NCBI GenBank assembly: GCA_964346145.1
Contig: CAYFTL010000006.1
Location: 10,768 to 74,767 of the forward strand
Reading direction: 5' to 3'
Origin: CAYFTL01 sp964346145
GTDB taxonomy: Bacteria; Bacillota; Clostridia; Christensenellales; Aristaeellaceae
DNA: 64,000 nt
Each line of letters begins with the position of its first letter. Within the stretch, counting starts at the first letter, position 1. Both the position numbers and the translations under genes were made by a program. The notes beneath the pieces were generated by a model. It was not told where the DNA came from, did no database searches, and was given only the letters and a program-made list of their open reading frames with translations. Below, one piece after another: positions 1 through 9,000 of the stretch.

Positions 1-58
1 TAAGTATCCCTTAATATAGAGTGAGTGATATTAAAGGATAAGGGAGTAGTACATACGC

Positions 59-1522
59 ATGGAAAATTCAAACCAAACAACGGGCACCTTGGCAAAGCTT
101 AAACGCTTTTTTGGCCCGCAGGACATGACTAAAGGCGACATCTGGTATAACATCATCGCCTTTTCAGTGCCCCTCTTAATCGGAAACTTCGTTCAACAGC
201 TTTACAGCACAGTGGACTCGATCATCGTAGGCAATTTTGCAGCCAACGGCGACGGAGCGCTGAGCGCTGTAGGCGTATCCGGCCCCGTCATTAACTTAAT
301 GTTGGTGCTGCTGATGGGCATCGCCACCGGTGCGGGCATCATGGTTTCTCAGTACTTCGGCGCCCGGCAAGAAGAAAACCTATCGGACACGGTGGGCACC
401 TGTTTGCTGCTCACCGTCCTATCCACCTTAATTATTTCCATACTGGGCATATTCCTCGCAGGACCGATCCTGACCTTATTAAAGACTCCGGCCGACGTCT
501 TTGATATGGCGAAGGAATATCTGCAAATAATCTTTGCCGGTTTGATCGGCAGCGCGCTCTACAACATTGTTTCGGGCGTTTTGCGCGGCTTGGGCGACTC
601 CTTCTTCCCCCTGATTTTTCTGATTGTCGCAAGCCTTATCAACATCGTCCTAGACTTTATCTTTGTATACTATTACCACTGGGATGTGGGCGGTGTTGCT
701 TTGGCAACCGTCATCGCTCAGGCCGTTGCGGCAGCGTTGTGCCTACTGCGCTTGTTCCGCATGAAAAATGTCATTAGACTCAAAAAACACAATTTCCGTT
801 TCAACAAACACATGGCCATCCGCCTAACCAAGTTGGGTCTGCCCGCCGGTATTACCCAGGGCATATTTTCTATTGCCATGCTGGTTGTGCAGGCGCTGAC
901 CAACTCCATGGGCACAGACGTCATGGCCATGAGCACTGTCGTTATGCGCGTAGACGGTTTCGCCATGATGCCCAACTTCACCTTCGGCATGGCCGCCACC
1001 ACCTTCGTCGGGCAAAACCTGGGTTCCCGCAAAATGGACCGCATTGAAGATGGCAGCAAAAAAATCATGCTGATGGCTCTAGGCATCGCCACGCTGCTCA
1101 CCTTATGTTTGTTGCTGTTCGGCGGCAGCTTGATGCGCGGTTTTACAAAAAATGCTACCATCGTAGAGTTGGGTATCCGCGCCATGCGCATCATCGCCGT
1201 CGGCTACATTTGTTTCGCCATCAACCAGGTGCTGTCCGGCATCCTGCGCGGTGCAGGCCAAACCATGGTACCCATGATTGTCGCACTGATCACCACCATC
1301 GCGCTGCGCGTGCCCATCGCTTACATCCTCGCCCACTTCACCCGTTCGGAGCTGTGGCCCAACGGCTCTCCAGATGCGCTCTACATTTCGCTGCTGGTCA
1401 GCTGGAGCATGGGCGCCGTGCTCACATTCTTCTATTATAAGTTTGGCAATTGGAAGAAAAAAGCCGCACAAGATATGTTCAAAGAAGAAACCTTTGAAGC
1501 TAACAACTCAACTTTCGAATAG
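59..1522 (+). CDS. MATE family multidrug/Na+ efflux transporter
   Basis: An integral membrane exporter of the MATE family (MOP superfamily), which typically expels cationic drugs or metabolites in exchange for Na+ or H+. At 487 residues it is close to the usual 450-480. About twelve hydrophobic segments lie in two homologous halves: the first begins near residue 30 (IIAFSVPLLIGNFVQQLYS) and the second near residue 255. A short charged tail closes the protein. The ATG is preceded at about 12 nt by GGGAG. It stands alone and converges with the peptidase gene downstream across a perfect hairpin. Family assignment is firm; the substrate cannot be read from sequence. Confidence 0.93.
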   Translation: MENSNQTTGTLAKLKRFFGPQDMTKGDIWYNIIAFSVPLLIGNFVQQLYSTVDSIIVGNFAANGDGALSAVGVSGPVINLMLVLLMGIATGAGIMVSQYFGARQEENLSDTVGTCLLLTVLSTLIISILGIFLAGPILTLLKTPADVFDMAKEYLQIIFAGLIGSALYNIVSGVLRGLGDSFFPLIFLIVASLINIVLDFIFVYYYHWDVGGVALATVIAQAVAAALCLLRLFRMKNVIRLKKHNFRFNKHMAIRLTKLGLPAGITQGIFSIAMLVVQALTNSMGTDVMAMSTVVMRVDGFAMMPNFTFGMAATTFVGQNLGSRKMDRIEDGSKKIMLMALGIATLLTLCLLLFGGSLMRGFTKNATIVELGIRAMRIIAVGYICFAINQVLSGILRGAGQTMVPMIVALITTIALRVPIAYILAHFTRSELWPNGSPDALYISLLVSWSMGAVLTFFYYKFGNWKKKAAQDMFKEETFEANNSTFE

Positions 1523-1523
1523 C

Positions 1524-1569
1524 AATACAAAAAACTCTGGATGCAAATGCATCCAGAGTTTTTTGTATT
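1524..1569. terminator. Bidirectional intrinsic terminator
   Basis: A perfect 21-bp inverted repeat around a 4-nt AAAT loop, with A-rich and T-rich outer ends, so a U-tract forms in either direction. It separates the converging MATE and peptidase genes and starts 1 nt after the MATE stop codon. Confidence 0.88.
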
Positions 1570-1580
1570 TGTGTTATCTC

Positions 1581-2909
1581 TTAGGCCAACGAACCCATCG
1601 GATCCCAAGGCTTAAGCTGGATTGGCTCCTGCTCAAACGCCTTTTTCTGCTCGTCGCTTAAGTACTTTTTGTTCACCACAATCTGGTAGTTGAACTCATC
1701 GAACCATTCGTCGGTCATCAGGTAGTATCCCTTTTGTCCACTTTCATCGCCCCAGCTGTTTTCCACCTTCCAGCGGTTGGGTTTGCCGTCCACCAGGTTT
1801 ACCCCCAAAAAGACCATCGCGTGGGTCAGCACGCTTTCGCCGTAGTCCAGGCGCTGGGCCTTATCCATTCCGAATTTAATGTCTAGCAATCCCTCGTAAC
1901 CAAAGTTGTTCATGCCCATAATGCCGCTTTCCCTGGTCAAAAACTGGCCGACATCGCAGCCAAACCAAACCGGACACCCGTCGCTCAACTGGGCAATGGC
2001 CAGCTGTTTTTGCTCTTCGATCGGCAAGTTCAAATATTTTACCGAGCGTCCTCCCACAACGTTGCCCAAATACTGAACCGTATAAGTCTTGTAATAGGGC
2101 TTATCCTCCGTCGGCGCATTCAAAACCGAAATATAGTCGTTCAGCGCCTGGCCCACATATTTGTCGTAGAAGGATTTGGGCGTGAGCTTTTCGTCGCGGC
2201 AGAAGTTCTTGTCCTTGTCCCGGTATTCCCAGTCAAAGGTCTGGGGCGGCTCACCCAGCGAAATGCACAGCACGCGGTACACTTCTTCCAGCATCCCCTG
2301 CTTCATCTGCCGAATTTCCTGTTCGCTTTGGCCTGATTTCACGGCATCGCGCAAGCACATGGCGTCTTCGCGCAGCTTGAGCGTCAACAGCTTATTGAGC
2401 ATGCCGGTGTTGCTGCTGTGGAAAGTTTCGGGCATGGCATGCTTGGGCACACATCCGTATTTGTCCACCAGCGCGCAAAACATGTCCCATTGCCCGCCAT
2501 CCTGCAAGGGCGCTTGCAACAAGTGGGACAACAGCCGGCTGCCTACAGGCTCTTCCACCGTTTCCAAAATGCTCTCAAGGAAATAATTGGCTTTTTCCAT
2601 TTTATCCCAGAAAATTGCATAGTTTTGGGAAAGCTCAAAGGTTTCCAAATTGCACTTTTGCATTACTTCGTAGCGCATGGTGTTGAGGCCGGCAAACAAC
2701 CAGCAACGCCCCGATGCCTTCTGATTGGTAATCTTGCCCGTTTCTATTTCGATGGAAAACTCCATGGGATTTTCGATAAATTCTTTTTGATTCTCCGCCG
2801 CATCGCTCAGCCCGTTCTTCACCACTGCGTTTTTGCGCACCGTGTTCATCGGGTCTTGCCCAAACCGCTCGGAAAATTCCGCCAACATTTTGAGTGAAAT
2901 ATTTTTCAT
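1581..2909 (-). CDS. pepC: Aminopeptidase C / bleomycin hydrolase (C1 peptidase)
   Basis: A cytoplasmic papain-family cysteine aminopeptidase that removes N-terminal residues from peptides. Catalytic elements are visible: oxyanion Gln63 and nucleophile Cys69 in NQKASGRCW, the His in LTHAMVF, and the Asn in VENSWGD. The C-terminal LKPWDPMGSLA resembles the arm that enters the active site in bleomycin hydrolases and restricts cleavage to the N-terminus. I place the start at the ATG giving MKNISLKM (442 aa), because AGGTTTTTTC preceded by GGAGG lies just upstream; a longer reading frame extends 20 codons further without a ribosome-binding site. It probably supports peptide use together with the oligopeptide importer at 41.5-47 kb. 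Confidence 0.93.
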   Translation of the reverse strand: MKNISLKMLAEFSERFGQDPMNTVRKNAVVKNGLSDAAENQKEFIENPMEFSIEIETGKITNQKASGRCWLFAGLNTMRYEVMQKCNLETFELSQNYAIFWDKMEKANYFLESILETVEEPVGSRLLSHLLQAPLQDGGQWDMFCALVDKYGCVPKHAMPETFHSSNTGMLNKLLTLKLREDAMCLRDAVKSGQSEQEIRQMKQGMLEEVYRVLCISLGEPPQTFDWEYRDKDKNFCRDEKLTPKSFYDKYVGQALNDYISVLNAPTEDKPYYKTYTVQYLGNVVGGRSVKYLNLPIEEQKQLAIAQLSDGCPVWFGCDVGQFLTRESGIMGMNNFGYEGLLDIKFGMDKAQRLDYGESVLTHAMVFLGVNLVDGKPNRWKVENSWGDESGQKGYYLMTDEWFDEFNYQIVVNKKYLSDEQKKAFEQEPIQLKPWDPMGSLA

Positions 2910-3062
2910 AGAAAAAACCTCCCTATTTCCTTGTGTATGTAAAGCATCCGGATTAAATTTGAGCATCACCCAAACCGCCGGCGCCGCCCATATTTTCGTG
3001 CGTAGCGCAAAATCCCAATGCCCACCACCGTTTGTTCGCGCATCCCTGGCGCTTTTTAGCCT

Positions 3063-4715
3063 TTATTTCCCCAGGCGCGCTTCGATTTCAGCGTTGACCC
3101 TTTCGCGCAGGTTCAGCAAATACTCATCCTCCCGCGGGTATACCGAGAAGGTAATTTTTTGCTCAAGCTCCCCTTCGATAAGCTCCATCACAAACGCCTT
3201 GGACGTCAAGCTTTCCAGCAGTTCAAACGCGCGTAAGTCCTGCAGCATATGCAAAATCACCATCAACCGTATGGACTCCATAGGCTTGCCGTCGGCTCCG
3301 GGATATACCTGAAACGCATCGCCCGATGGGGTAAATCCATCGGCGTCGGTAATGGCAAAGGGATTCACCGCATAGCGAGAATACTGCGAGTTGTAAAAAT
3401 TGTATCCCCATTGCAATATGCCTTCGATGTCGTATTTGTACAGCTGCTCGGCAAAAATCCGCGTCCGCGCCGAAGGCATGGACACAAACAGATTACTTAC
3501 ATCCTTATATTGGCTGATGCAGTAATAGGTCCAAAGGCCGGGCACTTTACCCTCCAGGAACGGATCAATGTGGTCGTTGGCCGGAACGGGAAGGTCTACC
3601 GCGCCGGTCTTGTAAAATTCATAGTCCGACAGCGCATCCATAATCCGAAATCCCTTCAAATACGGCGCAACGAGCTCTTTGGCCGCCAGGTAATCGCTCA
3701 TATGTTCCACGCTGGGTTCGTCAGAAATATGGAAGTAGCTGCGCTGATCAATGCTCATTTTTCGCAGCTCCGCCACGAGCGCAGGCAGATACACACCCAA
3801 AAATTCCTTGTACTCCTCGCTGGTGGCCGACACGTCCCAGCCAAATATGCGCTGCTGCTGTCCATCCACCGTCGCCACAATCTTGGGCGTAAACCGGGCG
3901 CCCCACTGGGTAAACAGGTGGGCCATTTCATAGTATTCCACCCCGCAACGCTTGCACATCTCCACCCAGCGGTGCAGCTTATCAAACCTAAAGCTGTATT
4001 TTCCACTGTCCTTAAACACGTCGACCAGCTGGGTAGTCAGGCGCTCACCCCCTACCTGGGTATCCAGCGGCGGCGTATGTATAGGCGTTAAAATCATATT
4101 GATCCCGCGCTTTACGGCCGTGCGCACAAAGTTTTCAATGATCCTCCAGTGCTCTTCGCTGAACGCCTCTACTTTGTAGTATTCGGCCAAACAATCGGTG
4201 TAAAACCACTTGGTGTGGATTAGCTTTTGCGGCGGCAGCGTGCCGGCAAGAATCTCTACGCTGTGCTCCACTTCGTGCACCGTTTGGTCTGTCTGGTCGG
4301 TAAAAATCAATTTAATCGGATAAACGCCCGGCTCCACCTGGCCTTCGGGCTCCACATCCACCCAAAAGCTGTGCCACTGTCCGGCCAGCAACCGAACCGG
4401 CCATTCAATTTCGCACAACAAATCCGGATACATGCCCGGCGTTCGGCGAAGATAATTGTCGTCCGCATCGGTAAAGCAGGCCAATTCCACCGGAACGCTA
4501 CGCACCAGCCGAACGTGAACCCAATCCGATATGGGAGATTTTACTTCAACCGTCACGCTGGTTCCCCTGGGCCCTTCACAGCACAGCGCAATCTGGAAAG
4601 ACTGCACTTCGTTGGCAAATCCCTTGCACGGGTGCCCCAATTCCGCCTTGGGCTCCTCATCTGCAAATACTTTGACCAGCGAACTCAACCGCTTTGTCTT
4701 TAAATCCACAACCAT
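3063..4715 (-). CDS. DUF4091 domain protein (putative glycoside hydrolase fold)
   Basis: A 550-residue protein with an N-terminal beta-sandwich-like part (about 1-155) and a C-terminal TIM-barrel-like region matching DUF4091, a family in carbohydrate-use loci with no firmly established reaction. The ISDEPS stretch near residue 330 carries the acidic residues expected at the barrel active site, and the region is rich in aromatic residues. There is no signal peptide, so it should act in the cytoplasm on an imported sugar. A strong GGGGGAGGG lies 3 nt before the ATG. It follows the HPr-like gene by about 50 nt and may be read through from that operon. The substrate is unknown. Confidence 0.75.
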   Translation of the reverse strand: MVVDLKTKRLSSLVKVFADEEPKAELGHPCKGFANEVQSFQIALCCEGPRGTSVTVEVKSPISDWVHVRLVRSVPVELACFTDADDNYLRRTPGMYPDLLCEIEWPVRLLAGQWHSFWVDVEPEGQVEPGVYPIKLIFTDQTDQTVHEVEHSVEILAGTLPPQKLIHTKWFYTDCLAEYYKVEAFSEEHWRIIENFVRTAVKRGINMILTPIHTPPLDTQVGGERLTTQLVDVFKDSGKYSFRFDKLHRWVEMCKRCGVEYYEMAHLFTQWGARFTPKIVATVDGQQQRIFGWDVSATSEEYKEFLGVYLPALVAELRKMSIDQRSYFHISDEPSVEHMSDYLAAKELVAPYLKGFRIMDALSDYEFYKTGAVDLPVPANDHIDPFLEGKVPGLWTYYCISQYKDVSNLFVSMPSARTRIFAEQLYKYDIEGILQWGYNFYNSQYSRYAVNPFAITDADGFTPSGDAFQVYPGADGKPMESIRLMVILHMLQDLRAFELLESLTSKAFVMELIEGELEQKITFSVYPREDEYLLNLRERVNAEIEARLGK

Positions 4716-4764
4716 AACCCTCCCCCATCTTGATTCCCTCTTTAAACTTCCACTCCAATAAAAT

Positions 4765-5025
4765 CTATTCGTGTCCGTTTGTGATCAGCTGCTCCAGCGC
4801 GTCAACGGCTTCCTTTGCCTGCGTTCCCCGCGCTTCAATGCCCAGCGTCTCCCCGCCCGTAAGGCCGAGGGACAGCACACCCATCATTGATTTTGCGTTG
4901 ATGTGCTTGTTGTCGCATTGCAGCGCAATCTCCGCCGGAAACTTGGCTGCCAACTGTACTATATCCGAGGCCATGCGCGCCGAACCCTTCCCCAAAGCGG
5001 GAACCAATATCTCTCGCCGAACCAT
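4765..5025 (-). CDS. HPr-family protein, Crh-like, without the catalytic histidine
   Basis: An 86-residue HPr-fold protein. In true HPr the GIHARPA loop carries His15, phosphorylated by PEP-dependent Enzyme I. Here the matching segment reads GKGSARMA, putting Ser at position 15 and Met at position 18. The regulatory serine is kept in KSMMGVLSLG (Ser46), the site of HPr kinase. This is the pattern of Bacillus Crh, which has Gln15 and Ser46 and serves in carbon catabolite control rather than sugar transport. Position directly behind whiA, as with B. subtilis crh, supports this. Phosphotransfer is therefore unlikely; a signalling role is inferred. Confidence 0.85.
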   Translation of the reverse strand: MVRREILVPALGKGSARMASDIVQLAAKFPAEIALQCDNKHINAKSMMGVLSLGLTGGETLGIEARGTQAKEAVDALEQLITNGHE

Positions 5026-5062
5026 ACGAACACTCCCTTGCTATGTCGTTTCTCATCCTCAC

Positions 5063-6025
5063 TCAACTTTTGTTTATCTTCTCCGGCATGCCCAGCTTTT
5101 GAGCCAATTGCTCCAGCCTTCTAAGCCGGTTGTTCACACCCGATTTGCCTACCGGCGGCGACACCATCTGCCCCAACTCCTCTAGCGTCGCATCCTGATT
5201 CTCCAGCCGGCACTCGGCAATTTCTCGAAGTGTTTTGGGCAACCGCTCAAACTCGCCGCAAGCGCGTATATACTCTATCGCCTCAATCTGTCGGCTGGCC
5301 GCATCGACCGTCTTGCCCACGTTGGCGGTTTCAAAGTTGACCACCCGGTTGACCGAATTTCGCATTTGCTTCATGATTTTCACATTTTCAAGCGCCATCA
5401 TCCCTTGGTAGGCGCCAAGCAAGGTTAAAAGTGTGCTAATCTGTTCGCTGTCCTTTAAGTATACGCCCCATTGTTCTTTTCGCGCAACAATTTTGGCGTC
5501 AATGTCATAATAAGCCAAAAGAGTTTGAAAGTCTGCCGCCAGCTGTTTACTTTGTGCCATAATTTCGACGTGGTATGCCTTTTCCGGGTTGGACACAGTG
5601 CCCCCGCACAAAAAGGCCCCAGCCAAAAAAGCGCGCCGCCTTTCGTCATCGGCCAAGATCGAAGGAGCTATCCCATCGCGCAACCCAAACGTCCGGCTGG
5701 CATCCAGCATATCGCAGGCTTCCAAAATCCGCTGGGTAGAATCTTCAGGGAACTGCAAGGTGTAGCTGGATTTTCCCCCCAACTGCGCCCGCTTGGCCGC
5801 ACGTATCTCGCTGGACACGCCGAACCAGCGCTTGATCAGCATAAAAAAATATCTGGCCACCGCTGCGCTTTCGGTGTCTATCGAAATCCCGTACCCGGCA
5901 GAACCGCCCCGGTAAGTCAAATTGCCGGCTACGCTCAACGCCCCGGCCAGCTCCGCGCCAGCAGCCTCTATCCGCTCATAGGGCTGCTGCATAATCTCAT
6001 GCTTTGTATCCGACGAAAACGACAA
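5063..6025 (-). CDS. whiA: WhiA DNA-binding regulator
   Basis: A WhiA protein of 320 residues: an N-terminal LAGLIDADG-homing-endonuclease-like domain (about 1-200) followed by a C-terminal helix-turn-helix (about 235-315, including LGQMVSPPVGKSGVNNRLRR). In Bacillota it binds DNA and influences cell division and chromosome segregation. I choose the TTG start giving a protein beginning SFSSDTKHEI, because WhiA proteins normally begin this way and GGGGAG lies 7 nt upstream; the longer in-frame reading overlaps rapZ by over 100 nt. It begins 4 nt after the rapZ stop, so the two are translationally linked. Confidence 0.93.
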   Translation of the reverse strand: MSFSSDTKHEIMQQPYERIEAAGAELAGALSVAGNLTYRGGSAGYGISIDTESAAVARYFFMLIKRWFGVSSEIRAAKRAQLGGKSSYTLQFPEDSTQRILEACDMLDASRTFGLRDGIAPSILADDERRRAFLAGAFLCGGTVSNPEKAYHVEIMAQSKQLAADFQTLLAYYDIDAKIVARKEQWGVYLKDSEQISTLLTLLGAYQGMMALENVKIMKQMRNSVNRVVNFETANVGKTVDAASRQIEAIEYIRACGEFERLPKTLREIAECRLENQDATLEELGQMVSPPVGKSGVNNRLRRLEQLAQKLGMPEKINKS

Positions 6026-6029
6026 AAAA

Positions 6030-6923
6030 CTACTCCCCTTTGGGCCGCGTATAGCGCTGCATTTCCTTCTCCATGTCCCTGTGCCTGACCCGCGCATTGT
6101 AATCGTGTTCCGATAACAACGCCTGTATTTGCTCCGCAAGCACCACCGAGCGGTGCATCCCGCCTGTGCAGCCTATGGCTATCGTAAGGCGCGTCTTGCC
6201 CTCCTGCACAAACTGGGGCAACAACGTGGTCAGCATGTCCAAAATCTGCTGTAAAAATTTTCGGGTAGCCGGCTGATCCATCACGTAGTCCTTCACCGCC
6301 GCCGTCTGGCCGCTCATTTCCTTTAACGAAGCAATGTAGAAAGGATTGGGTAAAAAGCGCACATCAAACACCATATCGGCTTCCCGGGGCAACCCGTTTT
6401 TAAACCCAAAGGAAAGCACCTCTATCCGCATTTTCGCAGAGGCCGGGTCCTCGTTAAAAATCTGCATTGCGTTTTGCCTGAGCACGCGCACACTTTTTTG
6501 GGTGGTGTCCAGCAAATAGGTCGCCGCCTCCTTAAGCGGCGACAAAAGCTGTTGTTCCCGTAAAATAGCACTCTCCAAAGAGCTGTCTTTGGCCAGCGGA
6601 TGGTTGCGCCGTGTTTCCTTGTAACGCGCAATCAGCACATCCACCGCACAGTCCATGTACACCAACTCCACACCCGGCTTTTGTTGCTCGTTCAAGCTTT
6701 CAAGGGTGGTCAGCACCGCGCTAACGTCAAACAAGTGCCCGCTTCGAATGTCCACCACGATGGCCACCTTGTCCATATCTTCCGAAGTCTGGCAAAGCTG
6801 CACAAAGGGTTCAATCAGCTTGGGCGGCAAATTGTCCACACAAAAATAGCCCCAGTCCTCTAAAAAACGTAGGAGCTGGGTCTTTCCTGCGCCCGACATC
6901 CCCGTCAGCAGCACCAACCTCAT
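6030..6923 (-). CDS. rapZ: RapZ/YvcJ nucleotide-binding protein
   Basis: A 297-residue P-loop protein with Walker A GMSGAGKT near residue 8 and the family signature GYFCVDNLPP. The C-terminal half carries GCTGGMHRSV, the conserved segment that in E. coli RapZ binds small RNA and glucosamine-6-phosphate. In Bacillota (YvcJ) it hydrolyses GTP and ATP; its precise target is less clear. AAGGAG precedes the ATG. It lies between murB and whiA, in the usual Bacillota order except that glmR (yvcK) is absent. Confidence 0.95.
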   Translation of the reverse strand: MRLVLLTGMSGAGKTQLLRFLEDWGYFCVDNLPPKLIEPFVQLCQTSEDMDKVAIVVDIRSGHLFDVSAVLTTLESLNEQQKPGVELVYMDCAVDVLIARYKETRRNHPLAKDSSLESAILREQQLLSPLKEAATYLLDTTQKSVRVLRQNAMQIFNEDPASAKMRIEVLSFGFKNGLPREADMVFDVRFLPNPFYIASLKEMSGQTAAVKDYVMDQPATRKFLQQILDMLTTLLPQFVQEGKTRLTIAIGCTGGMHRSVVLAEQIQALLSEHDYNARVRHRDMEKEMQRYTRPKGE

Positions 6924-6965
6924 CGCCGTTTCTCCTTTTCGCCTATCCGTTCCAACCAGCTGTGC

Positions 6966-7877
6966 TTACAGGCTTTCCCCTAAAATACGCACTTCGGTTT
7001 CCAGCGTCACGCCGTGCAAATCCTTCACTGTCTTTTGAATGTGCTCAATCAGCGCCAGCACATCGGCTGCGGTTGCATTGCCGGTGTTCACAATAAACCC
7101 GGCGTGCTTTTTCGACACCTGGGCACCGCCGATGGTATAACCCTTCAGCCCGCTCTGATCGATGAGCGTGCCCGCAAAGTAACCCGTGGGCCGTTTGAAA
7201 ACCGAACCTGCGCTGGGCATTTCCAGCGGCTGCTTGTCTGCGCGCCTGGCGTTCAACTCGTCCATCTTCCGGCGAATCCCTTCTTTGTCGCCACGCTGCA
7301 GCTCAAATCCCGCTTCCAGCACCACGCCCTTGTGCTCCAGCACCACGCTGGTTCTGTATCCATATTGCATCTGGTCGCAGGACAGCACCTGCACCTTGCC
7401 GTCCAAAAACACCCGCGCCCAAGCCAGGCAATCGCTGATTTGTCCATCGTAAGCTCCGGCGTTCATCACCACGCCGCCGCCCACCGTGCCTGGGATTCCG
7501 GTGGCAAACTCCAGCCCCGTCAAGCCTTCGGCCTGGGCCGCATCGCTCACGTCTGCCAGGGTTGCGCCCGCCTGGGCTACGATGGTGTCGCCTTCCACGC
7601 AAACCTTTGCATAGTCGGAGGCGACCACGATGACCAATCCGCGGATGCCGCCATCCTTCACAATCAAATTGGATCCCTTGCCCATCAGCATAAACGGCAC
7701 ATCGTTGTCTCGGCAAACTTCTATCGCCCGAACTACCTGCTCCTCATTTTGGGAAAACGCCATCAAATCGGCGCTTCCCCCCACCTTCATCGTGGTGTAT
7801 TCCGCCATGGGTACGCTGCGCAACAGCTTATCCTGTCCAAACACCGAACCCAGTTCGGCATACAGTCGCTCCAACAT
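6966..7877 (-). CDS. murB: UDP-N-acetylenolpyruvoylglucosamine reductase
   Basis: The flavoenzyme that reduces UDP-GlcNAc-enolpyruvate to UDP-MurNAc with NADPH, the second committed step of peptidoglycan synthesis. At 303 residues it is of the shorter type typical of Bacillota. The FAD-binding domain shows GKGSNLIVKDGG and GIPGTVGGGVVMNAGAYDG, and the catalytic C-terminal region shows AGSVFKRP and GLKGYTIGGAQVS ending in KHAGFIVN. GGAGG lies 7 nt upstream of the ATG. It leads into rapZ after about 40 nt. Confidence 0.96.
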   Translation of the reverse strand: MLERLYAELGSVFGQDKLLRSVPMAEYTTMKVGGSADLMAFSQNEEQVVRAIEVCRDNDVPFMLMGKGSNLIVKDGGIRGLVIVVASDYAKVCVEGDTIVAQAGATLADVSDAAQAEGLTGLEFATGIPGTVGGGVVMNAGAYDGQISDCLAWARVFLDGKVQVLSCDQMQYGYRTSVVLEHKGVVLEAGFELQRGDKEGIRRKMDELNARRADKQPLEMPSAGSVFKRPTGYFAGTLIDQSGLKGYTIGGAQVSKKHAGFIVNTGNATAADVLALIEHIQKTVKDLHGVTLETEVRILGESL

Positions 7878-7912
7878 CTATTCCTCCAATATCCCTACAT
7901 TTTCTACAAACA

Positions 7913-8935
7913 TCAAATCGGCTTGATCAATCCGGCCACCTGCTGGGCTTTGTGCCCGAGCAGCGTGTGCAACGCCTCCCTATCGGGCACCCGCGAACAC
8001 ATCACCAAACCGTGGCCTTCAAGCGCCACGCCTTCAAGCTCTGCCGGCAACAGCACGCTGTCACCGCTGGTGAGGCAAAGCTCTCCCTCTTGCCAGAGTA
8101 GCTTCACCGGCTCCAGCGCAGTCAGCATGGTCATCCGCCCGCTTTCCAGCGGCATATGTCCCGCCACATTGTAACGCCACAGCTCAAAGTTTTCATCCGC
8201 AATATAAACGGTCTGTACGCCGCCTTCACATTCAACGGCCACCCCGTCCTGCTTCTCCATTTTCAGCTCGGCCCTGGTCACATCCAGCGCCTGATCGGTG
8301 TGCAGCGCTCTGGGCTGTCCATCGGCGCCCACGCGTCCCCAGTCCCAAAATCTGTAGGTCACGTCGCTGGACTGCTGAATTTCATACACCACGATCCCGC
8401 CACCCAGCGCGTGTACCATGCCGTGGGGAATGTATAAAACATCCCCCGGCTCCACAGCGATCCAGCGCAGCGCGTTTTCCAAATCGCCCTCTTCAACCCG
8501 TTGGCGCAACTGCCTTTGATCGTGCACATTCACTCCATACACCAACTTGGCATCTTCCTTGCACTCCAGCACCACCCAAGCTTCGGTCTTGCCCAGCTTG
8601 CCCTCGTGCTGCTTGGCGTACTCATCCCCAGGGTGCACCTGCACCGACAGCATCTCCTTGGCATCCAACAGCTTGAGCAGCAGTGGAAACTCGTCAAACT
8701 TTTTACCGGTGAGCCTCTCCCCCCAACGGGCAATCATCTCGCTTAAAGACTTGCCCTTGTGCTGACCGTTTGCCACCACGCTGTTCATGCCGGCAAGCGC
8801 CGAAACTTCCAGGCTCTCGCCGGTCCTGTCGTCGGGGGCTTCCTTGCCAAACAGCGCTTCCAGGCGGTCGCCACCCCATGGAGTTTGTTCTCCATGTCGA
8901 AAATAGGGACTCATCAAAAGTGGATACAAATTCAT
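7913..8935 (-). CDS. manA: Class I mannose-6-phosphate isomerase
   Basis: A zinc-dependent cupin isomerase interconverting mannose-6-phosphate and fructose-6-phosphate. At 340 residues it belongs to the short Bacillota form. Metal-binding residues appear in SVQVHPGDEYA and the following EAW segment, with a further His in PHGMVHALGGG. TPWGG near the N-terminus is typical of the family. AGGAGG precedes the ATG. It sits upstream of murB with a 35-nt gap, so it probably heads this operon and links sugar catabolism to cell-wall precursor supply. Confidence 0.93.
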   Translation of the reverse strand: MNLYPLLMSPYFRHGEQTPWGGDRLEALFGKEAPDDRTGESLEVSALAGMNSVVANGQHKGKSLSEMIARWGERLTGKKFDEFPLLLKLLDAKEMLSVQVHPGDEYAKQHEGKLGKTEAWVVLECKEDAKLVYGVNVHDQRQLRQRVEEGDLENALRWIAVEPGDVLYIPHGMVHALGGGIVVYEIQQSSDVTYRFWDWGRVGADGQPRALHTDQALDVTRAELKMEKQDGVAVECEGGVQTVYIADENFELWRYNVAGHMPLESGRMTMLTALEPVKLLWQEGELCLTSGDSVLLPAELEGVALEGHGLVMCSRVPDREALHTLLGHKAQQVAGLIKPI

Positions 8936-9000
8936 CTATTCCATTCCTCCTGCCGAGATTGACGCTCTGCGCTTCGTTCGTGTACAATAAACAAACGGGC

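Noticed and set aside
3249..4091. A 280-codon plus frame opposite the DUF4091 gene
   Set aside because: It is antisense to a well-supported gene and shows only low-complexity, basic sequence.
7014..8174. A long open frame of 386 codons on the plus strand opposite murB and manA
   Set aside because: It is an antisense shadow of two clear genes with no ribosome-binding site, no domain and unnatural composition.
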